From assembly GCF_014205215.1 (NCBI RefSeq), contig NZ_JACHNC010000001.1, positions 8,986,501 to 9,050,500 of the forward strand: a DNA stretch of 64,000 bases. The letters are read 5' to 3'. The number at the start of each line of letters is the position of its first letter. Position 1 is the first letter of the stretch. The translations under genes were made by a program, and so were the position numbers. The stretch comes from Actinoplanes lobatus (lineage in GTDB: Bacteria; Actinomycetota; Actinomycetes; Mycobacteriales; Micromonosporaceae). The notes beneath the pieces are model-generated. The model searched no databases, was not told where the DNA came from, and worked only from the letters and a program-made list of their open reading frames with translations. Shown here in pieces: positions 17,945 through 26,383 of this stretch.

Positions 17945-18343
17945 ATGCCTGGAAGTTGGGACGCCGAGATCGAGCTGCTGCGCCTGGCGGAGACCGGCAC
18001 CCGGTTCACCGCCGCGGTGATCGGGAACGGCAAACCGTTCGACGTGCTGGCCAACGTCGAGATCGGCCGGGACCTGATGGGGGTCGTCTCCAAGCACGAG
18101 CTGTTCCTGACGCTGCTGAACCTCAGCGACGACTCGAAGCTCGTGCTGCCGGTGAAGTTCAGCGACCCGCTCACCCCGGCGCGCAACAACACGCCGCTGA
18201 ACACCGAGATCCGGCTGACGATCAACAACTGGAAGGCGAACGAGGGCGACATCCTCAAGGCGATCGCCACCTACAAGGTCACCGCGGGGGTACACACCAA
18301 CGTGTCCACCGCGGAGAGCTCGCACGCGGTCGTCACGGACTGA
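17945..18343 (+). CDS. Hypothetical protein, small beta-rich type
   Basis: The product has 132 residues. No family is recognised. The sequence has no signal peptide or TM helix and alternates hydrophobic and polar residues as in a beta sandwich (TRFTAAVIGNGKPFDVLANVEI... LVLPVKFSDPL... EIRLTINNW). A strong ribosome binding site (GGGAGGGG, 5 nt from ATG) predicts high expression. A perfect terminator follows 10 nt after the stop, so it is probably a monocistronic, abundant protein. Confidence 0.65.
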   Translation: MPGSWDAEIELLRLAETGTRFTAAVIGNGKPFDVLANVEIGRDLMGVVSKHELFLTLLNLSDDSKLVLPVKFSDPLTPARNNTPLNTEIRLTINNWKANEGDILKAIATYKVTAGVHTNVSTAESSHAVVTD

Positions 18344-18352
18344 TCCATCGCC

Positions 18353-18385
18353 GGTGCCGCCCTCTTCCCGGGGCGGCACCTTTTT
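18353..18385 (+). terminator. Intrinsic terminator
   Basis: A 10-bp perfect stem, GGTGCCGCCC (18353-18362) with GGGCGGCACC (18371-18380), has an 8-nt loop and is followed by TTTTT. It ends transcription of the 132-residue hypothetical gene and insulates the next pair. Confidence 0.9.
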
Positions 18386-18400
18386 CGAGAGGAGAGATTC

Positions 18401-18589
18401 ATGAGCATCGTACTCGTCGGGGGCGTCGCACTGGCCGTGCTGATCGGCCTGCAACTACTGGCGATGTGGCTCGGCGGAGACGACGGACCGGCCTGGGGAC
18501 CGGTGGCGAGCATCGTCCTCGGGCTGATCGTGACGTTCCTGTTCATGGGGTTGGTAGCAATTGTCACGGGAGGTGCTGGGGGTGCTTAG
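18401..18589 (+). CDS. Small two-TM membrane protein
   Basis: The product has 62 residues and consists almost entirely of two hydrophobic helices (SIVLVGGVALAVLIGLQLLAMW and VASIVLGLIVTFLFMGLVAIV) joined by a short acidic loop GGDDGPAWG. GAGAGGAGAG lies upstream of the ATG as a good ribosome binding site. The 3' end overlaps the start of the RTX-type gene by 8 nt, so the two are coupled. Function is unknown; it may help the calcium-binding protein at the membrane (inference). Confidence 0.6.
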   Translation: MSIVLVGGVALAVLIGLQLLAMWLGGDDGPAWGPVASIVLGLIVTFLFMGLVAIVTGGAGGA

Positions 18590-20018
18590 GCCGTACCGGA
18601 TAGCGGTTTTGATCTTGATGGTGCCGACTCTGGCGGCGGCCCGCGCGCCGGCCTCGATCTGCGCCGGCCTCACCCCCACGATCGTCGGGACCGCGGCCGC
18701 CGACAAACTGCAGGGCACCACCGGGGACGACATCATCGCCGGGCTGGGCGGCAACGACATCATCGAAGGGCTCGACGGATCGGACACGATCTGCGGGGAT
18801 GACGGCAACGACCGGCTGTCCGGCGGGCCCGGCGACGACTTCGTGGAGGGTGCCGCCGGAGACGACGCGGTCGACGGCGGGGACGGTTCGGACCAACTGA
18901 CCGGCGGACCGGACCAGGACACCATCACCGGCGGCGCGGACATCGACGTGGCCATCTATCGGGACGCTCCGAACGGGATCCTGGTCGACCTCGGCGCCGG
19001 CCGCGCGCAGGGTGATGGGAACGACACCCTCGCCGAGGTGGAAAGCATCGTCGCGTCGGCGTTCGACGACATCCTGCGCGGCGGGCCGGGCGACGACACC
19101 TTCATAGCCGGCGACGGCAACGACGACCTCACCGGCGGGGCCGGCATCGACCTGCTGATCGGTGGCAGCGGAGGCGACCGGGCCGACGGCGGCCACGGGG
19201 ACGACTACCTCAGCGGGGAGGCCGGCCAGGATCGGCTGATCGGAGCCGGCGGAAACGACTCGATCTTCGGCGGATCGGGCACCGACGAGATCAGCGGCGG
19301 CGACGGGGACGACCCGGTGCTGACCGGGCAGGCCGACGACGACCTGGTCGACGGCGGTCCCGGCAACGACGGGCTGATGCTCGGCGAGACCGGAGACGAC
19401 GTGCTCACCGGCGGGGACGGCGACGACCATGTGGACGGCGGCCTCGGAACCGACTGGATCGACGGTGGGAACGGCGACGACCAGCTGCGCGGCGGGGCAG
19501 TCAGCGGGGACGGCGGCGACGTGATGACCGGTGGGGACGGTGCCGACGGCATCGACGGGCAGAGCGGCGACGACAGCATCGACGGGGGTCCGGGTGATGA
19601 CAGGCTGCTCGGCGACACCGGCCGCGACACGCTGACCGGCGGTGACGGGGCGGACTGGCTGCTCGGCGCGGAGGACGACGACCAGCTGTACGGTTCGGCC
19701 GGCGCTGATGAGCTGAACGGCGGGCCGGGCAACGACAGCCTGCTCGGGGGTGACAGTGCGGACACCCTGAACGGCGCGGCCGGGAACGACCGGAGCGACG
19801 GCGGACCCGGGAACGACACGCTGGTTGGGAACGAGGGCGCTGACCTGCTGCTGGGGCGGGGTGGTGGAGACATCCTGCTGGGCAGCGCCGGAGCGGACCG
19901 GATCTTCGGGCACGAGGGCGACGACTCTCTCGACGGTGGCGCGGACTTCGACCGCCTGGACGGCGGCCCCGATACCGACACCTGCACGACCGGCGAGATC
20001 ATCGACGGCTGCCCGTGA
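18582..20018 (+). CDS. RTX-type (hemolysin-like) calcium-binding repeat protein
   Basis: The product has 478 residues with an N-terminal signal peptide (about residues 1-29, RIAVLILMVPTLAAARA). The rest is dozens of nonapeptide RTX repeats of the GGxGxDxLx type (for example GGPGDDFVEGAAGDDAVDGG), forming a calcium-dependent parallel beta-roll. It ends in a Cys pair (DTCTTGEIIDGCP) common in actinobacterial versions. No catalytic domain is present, so a surface or matrix role is likely. The GTG at 18582 is chosen because GGGAGG lies 8 nt upstream; a TTG at 18561 is less likely. Confidence 0.85.
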   Translation: MLRPYRIAVLILMVPTLAAARAPASICAGLTPTIVGTAAADKLQGTTGDDIIAGLGGNDIIEGLDGSDTICGDDGNDRLSGGPGDDFVEGAAGDDAVDGGDGSDQLTGGPDQDTITGGADIDVAIYRDAPNGILVDLGAGRAQGDGNDTLAEVESIVASAFDDILRGGPGDDTFIAGDGNDDLTGGAGIDLLIGGSGGDRADGGHGDDYLSGEAGQDRLIGAGGNDSIFGGSGTDEISGGDGDDPVLTGQADDDLVDGGPGNDGLMLGETGDDVLTGGDGDDHVDGGLGTDWIDGGNGDDQLRGGAVSGDGGDVMTGGDGADGIDGQSGDDSIDGGPGDDRLLGDTGRDTLTGGDGADWLLGAEDDDQLYGSAGADELNGGPGNDSLLGGDSADTLNGAAGNDRSDGGPGNDTLVGNEGADLLLGRGGGDILLGSAGADRIFGHEGDDSLDGGADFDRLDGGPDTDTCTTGEIIDGCP

Positions 20019-20104
20019 GCGGCCGGCTCCCACCAGGGTCTCCATCAACGTTGTATCAATCACCCAGAGCACGTTCGTGCAGTGGGCGCAGTACGGTGGC
20101 CGAC

Positions 20105-21082
20105 ATGATCACCACGTGGTGGGCACTCGCCGCCCGGCGGCGCCGGACGGTCATGACGCTGACGGCACTGTGCCTGACGGCGGCCGTCGCCACGGGCACG
20201 TTCTGGCCCACCGAACCGCTCGGGCTCCTTCTCGGCCTCTTCGCAGCGACATTCGGCTTGTTTCTGGCACTCGCCATCGCTGTACGGATCGTGCAGCGCC
20301 ATGAGCCGACAGGACTACAGGCTGACGGCGCCGTGTTCCGTTCGCCGCGGCCGTCCTACCTGCTGGCACTGGCGTTGCCCCACTTCTTCGCCATCGGCGG
20401 TATCGCACTGGCCGGATCGTGGACGGCCCGGCATGAGCACTCCCTGGATCCCGGCTGGCTGCTGGCCGTCGTCCTGTTCACCGCGCCACTGGCGCTGTAC
20501 CTGCCTGGTGCGTGGCGCGGCATCGGGGTGGACATGAGCCGGCAGGGAATCCGCTCGCAGCAGTATCTGGGCACTCTGCACGTTCCCTGGGAAGCCCTCG
20601 CGGCGTCCCAGCCCGACCAGCCCGCCGAAGCCCGCGGCGAGATTCGTCTGGCATACACGGATCCGAGCCTCGTCCGGCACACCGGCGTGGCAGTGCGCCG
20701 CGACCGCCTCTACGTCGAGGGCGAAGACCGGGACCTGATCGCCGACGCTGTCGCCTACTACGCCGCCGATCCCGCAGCGCGGGCGGCAATCGGCAGCACG
20801 GAGGAATACGAAAACCTGCGCCTCATGTCGCGCACGGTCTCCGCGCACCGCCGCCACGCGCCCGAGAAGATACCGTCCGTCATCAAAATCATCGGATGGT
20901 ACGCCGGAGCCGGCGGCGCACTCCTGATCACCGTGTGGCCGCCACCAGGGTTCACCGATCACCAGGTGTCGACCGGATTCACGGCCGCCTGCCTGCTGCT
21001 GGCCGCATGCGCGGACTGGCACACCCGCGCTGTCGCCAAGAGGCAACGGCAGCCGGCGCACTCACAGCACTCCGGCCGCTGA
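20105..21082 (+). CDS. Membrane protein with PH-like cytoplasmic domain
   Basis: The product has 325 residues. Four hydrophobic helices fill the first 140 residues. A soluble middle (about 145-240) begins GVDMSRQGIRSQQYLGTLHVPWEAL, which resembles the beta-strand pattern of bacterial PH domains. Two more helices lie near the C-terminus (IKIIGWYAGAGGALLITVW and a final one). Function is unknown. The ATG at 20105 is chosen for the hydrophobic start. Confidence 0.6.
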   Translation: MITTWWALAARRRRTVMTLTALCLTAAVATGTFWPTEPLGLLLGLFAATFGLFLALAIAVRIVQRHEPTGLQADGAVFRSPRPSYLLALALPHFFAIGGIALAGSWTARHEHSLDPGWLLAVVLFTAPLALYLPGAWRGIGVDMSRQGIRSQQYLGTLHVPWEALAASQPDQPAEARGEIRLAYTDPSLVRHTGVAVRRDRLYVEGEDRDLIADAVAYYAADPAARAAIGSTEEYENLRLMSRTVSAHRRHAPEKIPSVIKIIGWYAGAGGALLITVWPPPGFTDHQVSTGFTAACLLLAACADWHTRAVAKRQRQPAHSQHSGR

Positions 21083-21144
21083 TCCCTCCATCCGGATCTA
21101 CCGATGTGATCGCGTTGGCCATATCCAGGGGCACACTGACGGGC

Positions 21145-21516
21145 ATGACGGTATCCCTGCACCACATCGTGATCGACGCGCACGATCTCCCGGCTCAGGC
21201 CCGGTTCTGGGCCCAGGTGCTGAACTGGAGAATCCTGTCGGAGCGTGAGCGCGAGGTCGTCATCGGCGCCGATGAGAACGCTCCGGTAGGGATCTGCTTC
21301 ATGCCGGTGACAGACAGCAAGAAGGTGAAGAACCGGCTGCACCTCGACCTCACCCCCGGTCCTGACGGCCGCGACCCGGAGGTTGACCGAATTCTCGCGC
21401 TCGGCGCGCGCCGGGTCGACATCGGGCAGATCGGAACGGAGTCATGGATCGTGCTCGCCGACCCTGAGGGCAACGAATTCTGCATCCTGCGGCCGAAGAA
21501 GACACTCATCGCCTGA
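21145..21516 (+). CDS. VOC-superfamily (glyoxalase-like) protein
   Basis: The product has 123 residues, a single VOC unit pair: SLHHIVIDAHDLPAQARFWAQVLNW at the start and NRLHLDLTP, then IVLADPEGNEFCILRP at the end, where the conserved Glu closes the metal or substrate site. Length and the LADPEGNEFC ending fit the Glyoxalase_6 group. The reaction is not predictable. It is convergent with the GGDEF-EAL gene. Confidence 0.85.
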   Translation: MTVSLHHIVIDAHDLPAQARFWAQVLNWRILSEREREVVIGADENAPVGICFMPVTDSKKVKNRLHLDLTPGPDGRDPEVDRILALGARRVDIGQIGTESWIVLADPEGNEFCILRPKKTLIA

Positions 21517-21549
21517 TCGGCGATCCGCCACGCGAGTGGGCCCCGGCGG

Positions 21550-23838
21550 TCATGGATGGCGGCCACCGGTGGCGGCGACGGCCAGGGGCTCGGCGGTCAT
21601 CAGGGCGGCGCACTCGTCCGCCGGCAGGGGTCTGGCCATGAGATAGCCCTGACCGTAGCGGTAGCCCATGTCCCGTAGCCGTTCCAGCTGGTCCTGGCTC
21701 TCGATGCCCTCGGCGACCGCCTTGAGCTCGAGGTGTTCGGCCAGCTGGGCGACCGCGGCGGCGACCGCGAGCCGGCCCCGGTCGGCGCCGTCGGCGATGC
21801 CGTCGACGAACGACTTGTCCAGTTTCAGCACATCCACCGGGAAGGCGCGCAGCAGGCTGAGCGACGACTGGCCGGTGCCGAAGTCGTCGAGGGCCAGCCG
21901 CACCCCCATCTCGTGCAGGTCGCGCAGCGTCTCGGCGACCTGCGGCCCGTCGGCCACCGACGACTCGGTGACCTCGAGGACCAGGTTGCGCGGGGTGAGC
22001 CCGGTGTCGCTGAGCACAGCGGCGACCTCGTCGACGAAGCCGGCCTCGCGCAGCTGGCGGACCGCCACGTTGACGTTGATCGCCTCGACCGCACCCTCCT
22101 TCAAGGAGTCCCGCCAGCGGGCCAGCTGCGTGCAGGCCTCCCGCAGCACCCAGCCGCCGAGCGGCACGATCAGGCCGGAGCGTTCGGCGACCGGGATGAA
22201 GTCGACGGGTGAGACGAAGCCGCGTTCCGGGTGCTGCCAGCGGACCAGTGCCTCGGCGCCGTGCATCCGGCCGGTGACCAGGTCGTACACCGGCTGGTAG
22301 AGAAGCCGCAGCTGGCCGCCCTGGATGGCGTCGTGCAGCTCGCCGGCGAGCCGGGCGTGGCCGGTCATGTCCTTGCGCATCCGGGGTTCGAACCGCACCC
22401 AGGACGCCTTGCCCGCCGACTTGGCCGCGTACATCGCGATGTCGGCGTTGCGCAGCACCTCGTCGGCGGTGTCGCCCGGTTCGGCGACCATCACGCCGAT
22501 GCTGGCGTGCAGCAGGAACCGCTGTTCCCCGACCGGCAGCGGCCGTCCGACGGCGTGCTGGAAGCGGGCGGCGGCGGCCTCGATCCCGGCCGGGTCACCG
22601 GACGGCATCAGCACCGCGAACTCGTCGCCGCCGAGCCGGGCCACGCTCTCGCGGTCGCCGTGGGCGCATCGCCGGAGCCGTTCGGCGAGCCGGGCCAGCA
22701 GCTGGTCGGCGGCGGACGGCCCGAGCGTGTCGTTGACCATCTTGAAGTCGTCGATGTCGATCAGCAGGACGGTGGCGGGCCGCCCGCGGTCCAGGCGGTC
22801 GGTCAGGGCCAGGGTGAATCCGGTGCGGTTCGGCAGGCCGGTCAGGTAGTCACTGAGCGCCAGGCGTTCCAGTTCGGTCTGCTGGTGGCGGACGCCACGC
22901 AGCGCGAGCCTGTTCTCCCGCAGGCTGAGCAACTGGCGGGCGACCATGATGGCGGCGATCAGCACCGCCCCGACGACCACGGCGCGGCCGCGCCCGTCCA
23001 GCTCCCGGGCGGAGACGATGATGACCAGCACGGCGGTGCCGGTGACCGCGATGAACTGGAGCGGGCCGCCGATCGACCAGCGCGGCCGTTTCGGCGGCTG
23101 AACGTGCAGGACCCGGCTCTGCCGGTAGGCGGCCGCGCAGATACCCATCCCGACCAGCGGATAGCCGAGCACCAACAGCAGCAGCATGCCGGTCTCGGTG
23201 CCGCCCAGGACGAGCATCACGGCGACCAGGCCGGCCAGGGGCCCGATGGTCAGGATGGCCAGTGCCACCGGGTCGACGCTGCCCTCCGGGCTGACCGCCG
23301 CCTTGCCGAACACCACCAGCGCCAGCAGGCAGCCGACGCCGACCGCGGCAGCCGCGATCAGGGTGCCGGCCGAGGTGCCCTCGGGAACGGCGTTCAGCAG
23401 CACGTAGGTGAAGAACACCGTGCCGGCGACGGCCACCGCGATGCCGTCGAGCAGCATCCGGGCCCCGTCGGCCCGGGTTCGCGGGGCCAGCGGGACGTGC
23501 CGGAACGCCAGCATCGCCAGGCCGAGCGCGAGCAGCGTGGGGATCGCCTCGTAGAGCGGTATGCCGGGGGCGCCGTGGAGCATGTTGGCGATCGTGCTGA
23601 GCACCAGGCAGGCGGCGGTGAGCGCCCAGAGCAGCCAGAATCCGCGTACCGGGGGTGTCGGGGCGGCACGGCTCACCCGCCAGCAGGCGAACGCGGCCGC
23701 GGAGAGCGCCACGGTGCCGGCCAGGTTCGCCCCGACGCGATCATCGGCGTCACGCACGCCGAGCCAGGCGAGCACGGCCACGATCGTGGTCAGACCCACG
23801 ATCAGGGGTACGCGCAATGCCCGGTCCGATCCGTTCAT
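21550..23838 (-). CDS. Membrane-anchored GGDEF-EAL cyclic-di-GMP protein
   Basis: The product has 762 residues. About nine N-terminal TM helices (to residue 310) form a sensor region. The GGDEF domain has an intact active site ARLGGDEFAVL, and I see no RxxD inhibitory site before it. The EAL domain is intact: GAEALVRWQHPERG, INVNVAVRQLRE, LALDDFGTGQSSLS and KLDKSFVDGI. Both synthesis and hydrolysis of c-di-GMP are therefore possible. The ATG at 23838 (MNGSDRALRVPL) begins the first helix; upstream extension of the frame is not credible. In actinomycetes c-di-GMP controls development. Confidence 0.9.
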   Translation of the reverse strand: MNGSDRALRVPLIVGLTTIVAVLAWLGVRDADDRVGANLAGTVALSAAAFACWRVSRAAPTPPVRGFWLLWALTAACLVLSTIANMLHGAPGIPLYEAIPTLLALGLAMLAFRHVPLAPRTRADGARMLLDGIAVAVAGTVFFTYVLLNAVPEGTSAGTLIAAAAVGVGCLLALVVFGKAAVSPEGSVDPVALAILTIGPLAGLVAVMLVLGGTETGMLLLLVLGYPLVGMGICAAAYRQSRVLHVQPPKRPRWSIGGPLQFIAVTGTAVLVIIVSARELDGRGRAVVVGAVLIAAIMVARQLLSLRENRLALRGVRHQQTELERLALSDYLTGLPNRTGFTLALTDRLDRGRPATVLLIDIDDFKMVNDTLGPSAADQLLARLAERLRRCAHGDRESVARLGGDEFAVLMPSGDPAGIEAAAARFQHAVGRPLPVGEQRFLLHASIGVMVAEPGDTADEVLRNADIAMYAAKSAGKASWVRFEPRMRKDMTGHARLAGELHDAIQGGQLRLLYQPVYDLVTGRMHGAEALVRWQHPERGFVSPVDFIPVAERSGLIVPLGGWVLREACTQLARWRDSLKEGAVEAINVNVAVRQLREAGFVDEVAAVLSDTGLTPRNLVLEVTESSVADGPQVAETLRDLHEMGVRLALDDFGTGQSSLSLLRAFPVDVLKLDKSFVDGIADGADRGRLAVAAAVAQLAEHLELKAVAEGIESQDQLERLRDMGYRYGQGYLMARPLPADECAALMTAEPLAVAATGGRHP

Positions 23839-23907
23839 CTCGGTTCTCGTTTCGGCATCCGGGCCGATCTCCTGAGCCGTCCGGCCCCGGGCTTGCGCCG
23901 GTTCGAC

Positions 23908-24081
23908 ATGATCGTCACCGTGGCCCTGATGTCGATCATGCTCGTCCCGATTCTGCTGCTCTGGCTGCCGATGTCCCGCTCCGCGGGCTCCCGGTGGAGG
24001 ACGCACCGACCAGGAGCGGGTGGTCATCAGTCTCACCGGCCACCGCGGCTCGCTCTGACTTCCACAAAAAACACGAAATAA
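23908..24081 (+). CDS. Possible small membrane ORF
   Basis: The frame has 57 codons. The first 22 codons encode a strong hydrophobic segment (MIVTVALMSIMLVPILLL) with high third-position GC. After residue 27 the codon bias fades and the sequence becomes His/Arg/Pro-rich, as if a frameshift or non-coding tail. It lies in the gap between the divergent GGDEF-EAL and lipoprotein genes. Treat as doubtful. Confidence 0.2.
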   Translation: MIVTVALMSIMLVPILLLWLPMSRSAGSRWRTHRPGAGGHQSHRPPRLALTSTKNTK

Positions 24082-24084
24082 CAG

Positions 24085-24114
24085 TTGATCTTCGTACACT
24101 TGATCGACTAACTT
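24085..24114 (+). promoter_or_regulatory. Promoter for a leaderless lipoprotein mRNA
   Basis: TTGATC (24085-24090), an 18-nt spacer, then TAACTT (24109-24114, TAnnnT) in an unusually AT-rich stretch. The GTG start at 24121 begins 6 nt after the -10 box, so the transcript should start at or next to the start codon and lack a leader. Confidence 0.65.
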
Positions 24115-24120
24115 GCCTAT

Positions 24121-24612
24121 GTGATTGCTGTGCGAATTGCCACCGCCGTACTTGCCGGCGTTTCGATGATGGGCCTGGCCGCTTGCGGCGACGACAAGGC
24201 CGCCACCACCACCGCCGAGCCGGCCAAGCCGGCCGCCACCTCGGCCCTGCCCGAGGCCGAGGCCACCGCGCCCGCCGCGGCCGCGCCCGCCGACAAGGTG
24301 ATCTGCGAGGACGCCAACAAGGCGGCCGAGTCGTTCAAGAAGGCGCTGCTGACCATCATGAGCACCACCGGCGGCGACGTCCCGAAGAAGGACGCCGCGC
24401 TGATGCTGGGCGACTTCGCCGCCAACCTGGAGAAGGCGGCCGAGGGTTCGGACACCGCGGTGGCCACCGCCCTCAAGACCAACGCCGCCGAGGCCGCGAA
24501 GGCCGCCAAGGCCGACGACCCGGTCAACGCCGCCGACACCCCGGAGTCCGCCAAGGCCGCCAAGGAGTTCAACGCCGCCTGCAAGGCCGTCGGCGTCAAG
24601 ACCAACCTCTGA
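24121..24612 (+). CDS. Ala-rich lipoprotein, function unknown
   Basis: The product has 163 residues. The signal peptide ends in the lipobox GLAAC (Cys23). An Ala/Thr/Pro linker (residues 25-58) is followed by a helical domain with two cysteines (VICEDANKAAESF near the start and FNAACKAVG at the end) that may form a disulfide. The GTG start is used; no ribosome binding site is seen, consistent with leaderless translation. No family is recognised. Confidence 0.7.
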   Translation: MIAVRIATAVLAGVSMMGLAACGDDKAATTTAEPAKPAATSALPEAEATAPAAAAPADKVICEDANKAAESFKKALLTIMSTTGGDVPKKDAALMLGDFAANLEKAAEGSDTAVATALKTNAAEAAKAAKADDPVNAADTPESAKAAKEFNAACKAVGVKTNL

Positions 24613-24625
24613 CACACCCGCTGAC

Positions 24626-24658
24626 GATGTCCCGGCGTGCCGCGCACGCCGGGACATC
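24626..24658. terminator. Hairpin terminator between convergent genes
   Basis: A 15-bp perfect stem (24626-24640 with 24644-24658) has a 3-nt loop. It lies between the lipoprotein stop (24612) and the cysK stop (24665) and could serve both strands. There is no T-tract, as is common in actinobacteria. Confidence 0.8.
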
Positions 24659-24664
24659 GGTGTC

Positions 24665-25585
24665 TCAGGGGTTCGCGAACAGCGGCGTGCTCAGGTAACG
24701 CTCACCGGTGTCCGGCAGCACGACCACGATGGTCTTGCCCACGTTCTCCGCCCGCCAGGCGAGCTCGCGCGCCGCGTACAGGGCCGCGCCGCTGGAGACA
24801 CCGGCCAGGATGCCCTCGGTCCGGGCCAGCTGACGCCCCGCCTCCCGGGCCTGTTCCACATCGACCTTGACCACCTCGTCGTAGATGGTCGGGTCCAGCA
24901 CCTCCGGCACGAACCCGGCGCCGATGCCCTGGATGCCGTGCGGACCCGACCGGCCACCGGACAGCACCGGCGACTCCGTCGGCTCGACCGCGTACACACG
25001 CAGCTCCGGCCGCTTCTCCTTGAGCACCTGGCCGACGCCGGTGAGGGTGCCGCCGGTGCCGACACCCCCGACGAACAGATCCACCTGACCGTCGGTGTCG
25101 TTCCAGATCTCCAGAGCCGTGGTACGCCGGTGCATGTCCGGGTTCGCCGGGTTGTCGAACTGCATCGGCAGCCACGCCCGCTGCTCCTCGGCGATCTCCA
25201 GCGCCCTCGCCACCGCGCCCTTCATGCCCTCGGCCGCCGGGGTGAGAACCAGCTTCGCACCGTACGCCGCCAGCAGCGCCCGCCGTTCCGCGCTCATGCT
25301 GTCCGGCATCGTGAGAGTGAGCCGGTAGCCGCGGGCCGCCGCCACCAGGGCCAGCCCGATACCGGTGTTGCCGCTGGTCGCCTCCACGATGGCGGAGCCG
25401 GGGCGCAGTTCCTCGGTGGCCTCGGCGGCCTCGACCATGGCGAGGGCGATCCGGTCCTTGACGCTGCCGCCGGGGTTGGCGGACTCGAGCTTGGCGATCA
25501 GCTTCGCCGGCAGTCCTGGCTCGAAACGGGTCAACCGCACCATCGGGGTCCGGCCGATCAACTCGGTGACGTCGTTGTAGATCAT
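24665..25585 (-). CDS. cysK: Cysteine synthase A (O-acetylserine sulfhydrylase)
   Basis: The product has 306 residues, full length for CysK. The PLP lysine is in NPGGSVKDR (Lys43), the substrate loop is TSGNTGIG, and the PLP-phosphate loop is [11 protein letters not shown]. It makes cysteine from O-acetylserine and sulfide in the cytoplasm. Its ATG overlaps the cysE stop by 4 nt (ATGA), so the two consecutive pathway enzymes are coupled. Confidence 0.95.
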   Translation of the reverse strand: MIYNDVTELIGRTPMVRLTRFEPGLPAKLIAKLESANPGGSVKDRIALAMVEAAEATEELRPGSAIVEATSGNTGIGLALVAAARGYRLTLTMPDSMSAERRALLAAYGAKLVLTPAAEGMKGAVARALEIAEEQRAWLPMQFDNPANPDMHRRTTALEIWNDTDGQVDLFVGGVGTGGTLTGVGQVLKEKRPELRVYAVEPTESPVLSGGRSGPHGIQGIGAGFVPEVLDPTIYDEVVKVDVEQAREAGRQLARTEGILAGVSSGAALYAARELAWRAENVGKTIVVVLPDTGERYLSTPLFANP

Positions 25586-26127
25586 TTCCTCGCTCCTGCG
25601 TTCTGTGGAAAAGAGTCGGGGACGATTTCTGCGGCCGGGGCCCGCATCCGGGCGCCGGCGGGAACGTCGGAGACGACCAGGGACATGGCGCCGATCTCGG
25701 CGTCCTCCCCGATCCGGACGGGGCCGAGCACCGTGGCGCCCACCCCCAGAGTGACCCGGTCACCCACCTCCGGATGGCGACGGCTGCCCTTGGCGTCCCG
25801 CCGCCAGCCGCGCCCACCGAGGGTGACCTGGTGGTACATGGTGACGTCGTCACCGATCCGGGCGGTCTCGCCGACCACGACACCGGCGCCGTGGTCGATG
25901 AACAACCGCCGCCCGATGACCGCACCCGGATGGATCTCGATGCCGGTGACGAACCGCATCACCTGCGAGAGCAGGCGCGGCAGGAACGGGAAACGGGCGC
26001 GGTGCAGCAGATGCGCCACACGGTGACCCCAGAGCGCCCACAGACCGGGGTAGAGGAACACCTCGGCGACGCGGACACCGTACAGGGCGGGATCGCGCCG
26101 GCAGTAGGCGCGGATGTCTTCCAGCAA
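25582..26127 (-). CDS. cysE: Serine O-acetyltransferase
   Basis: The product has 181 residues, the short EpsC-like form. The N-terminal helical part ([17 protein letters not shown]) leads to the left-handed beta-helix with hexapeptide repeats: [26 protein letters not shown] style and [12 protein letters not shown]. Catalytic His residues lie in IDHGAG and YHQVTLGG. It acetylates serine for CysK. The TTG at 26127 is chosen because GAGG lies about 10 nt upstream and the protein then starts as homologues do; the frame extends further but without sense. A short ORF precedes it by 40 bp. Confidence 0.9.
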   Translation of the reverse strand: MLEDIRAYCRRDPALYGVRVAEVFLYPGLWALWGHRVAHLLHRARFPFLPRLLSQVMRFVTGIEIHPGAVIGRRLFIDHGAGVVVGETARIGDDVTMYHQVTLGGRGWRRDAKGSRRHPEVGDRVTLGVGATVLGPVRIGEDAEIGAMSLVVSDVPAGARMRAPAAEIVPDSFPQNAGARK

Positions 26128-26167
26128 GGGGGGATCCTCGGTCGGAGCGTGAGGCGGGGGTGCGGCG

Positions 26168-26275
26168 TCAGCGGCCGGGACAGCGCTCGTCGAAGACCCG
26201 GCGCACGTGCGGGCCCGCCATCGGCACGGCGAACCGGTATCCGGCCATCCGCCTCTGGGCCTCCCGCTCACTCAT
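26168..26275 (-). CDS. Probable short leader ORF upstream of cysE
   Basis: The frame has 35 codons, MSEREAQRRMAGYRFAVPMA to a C-terminus DERCPGR, with nearly all codons ending in G or C. A -10 element (TAGCCT) ends about 7 nt before the ATG, so the mRNA would be leaderless. A single Cys codon (UGU) sits four codons before the stop. Leaderless cysteine-containing short ORFs are known to regulate cysteine genes in mycobacteria; here the role is inferred. It could also be an ordinary small protein. Confidence 0.45.
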   Translation of the reverse strand: MSEREAQRRMAGYRFAVPMAGPHVRRVFDERCPGR

Positions 26276-26282
26276 GGCGGCA

Positions 26283-26288
26283 AGGCTA
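26283..26288 (-). promoter_or_regulatory. -10 element for the cysEK transcript
   Basis: On the minus strand TAGCCT matches TAnnnT and lies 7 nt before the ATG of the 35-codon ORF. No convincing -35 box is seen. Confidence 0.45.
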
Positions 26289-26383
26289 ACCGATGGCCCA
26301 GGGCACCCGGCAGAGCCGAAGGTAGTGGCGAGGGTGACCTTCGACCCTGGGCGAAGAGCCGTCCGGCGCCTAGCGTCGGTGCC

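Noticed and set aside
18700..19990. Tandem short DNA repeats as a satellite or CRISPR
   Set aside because: They encode RTX nonapeptides in one continuous frame with a signal peptide.
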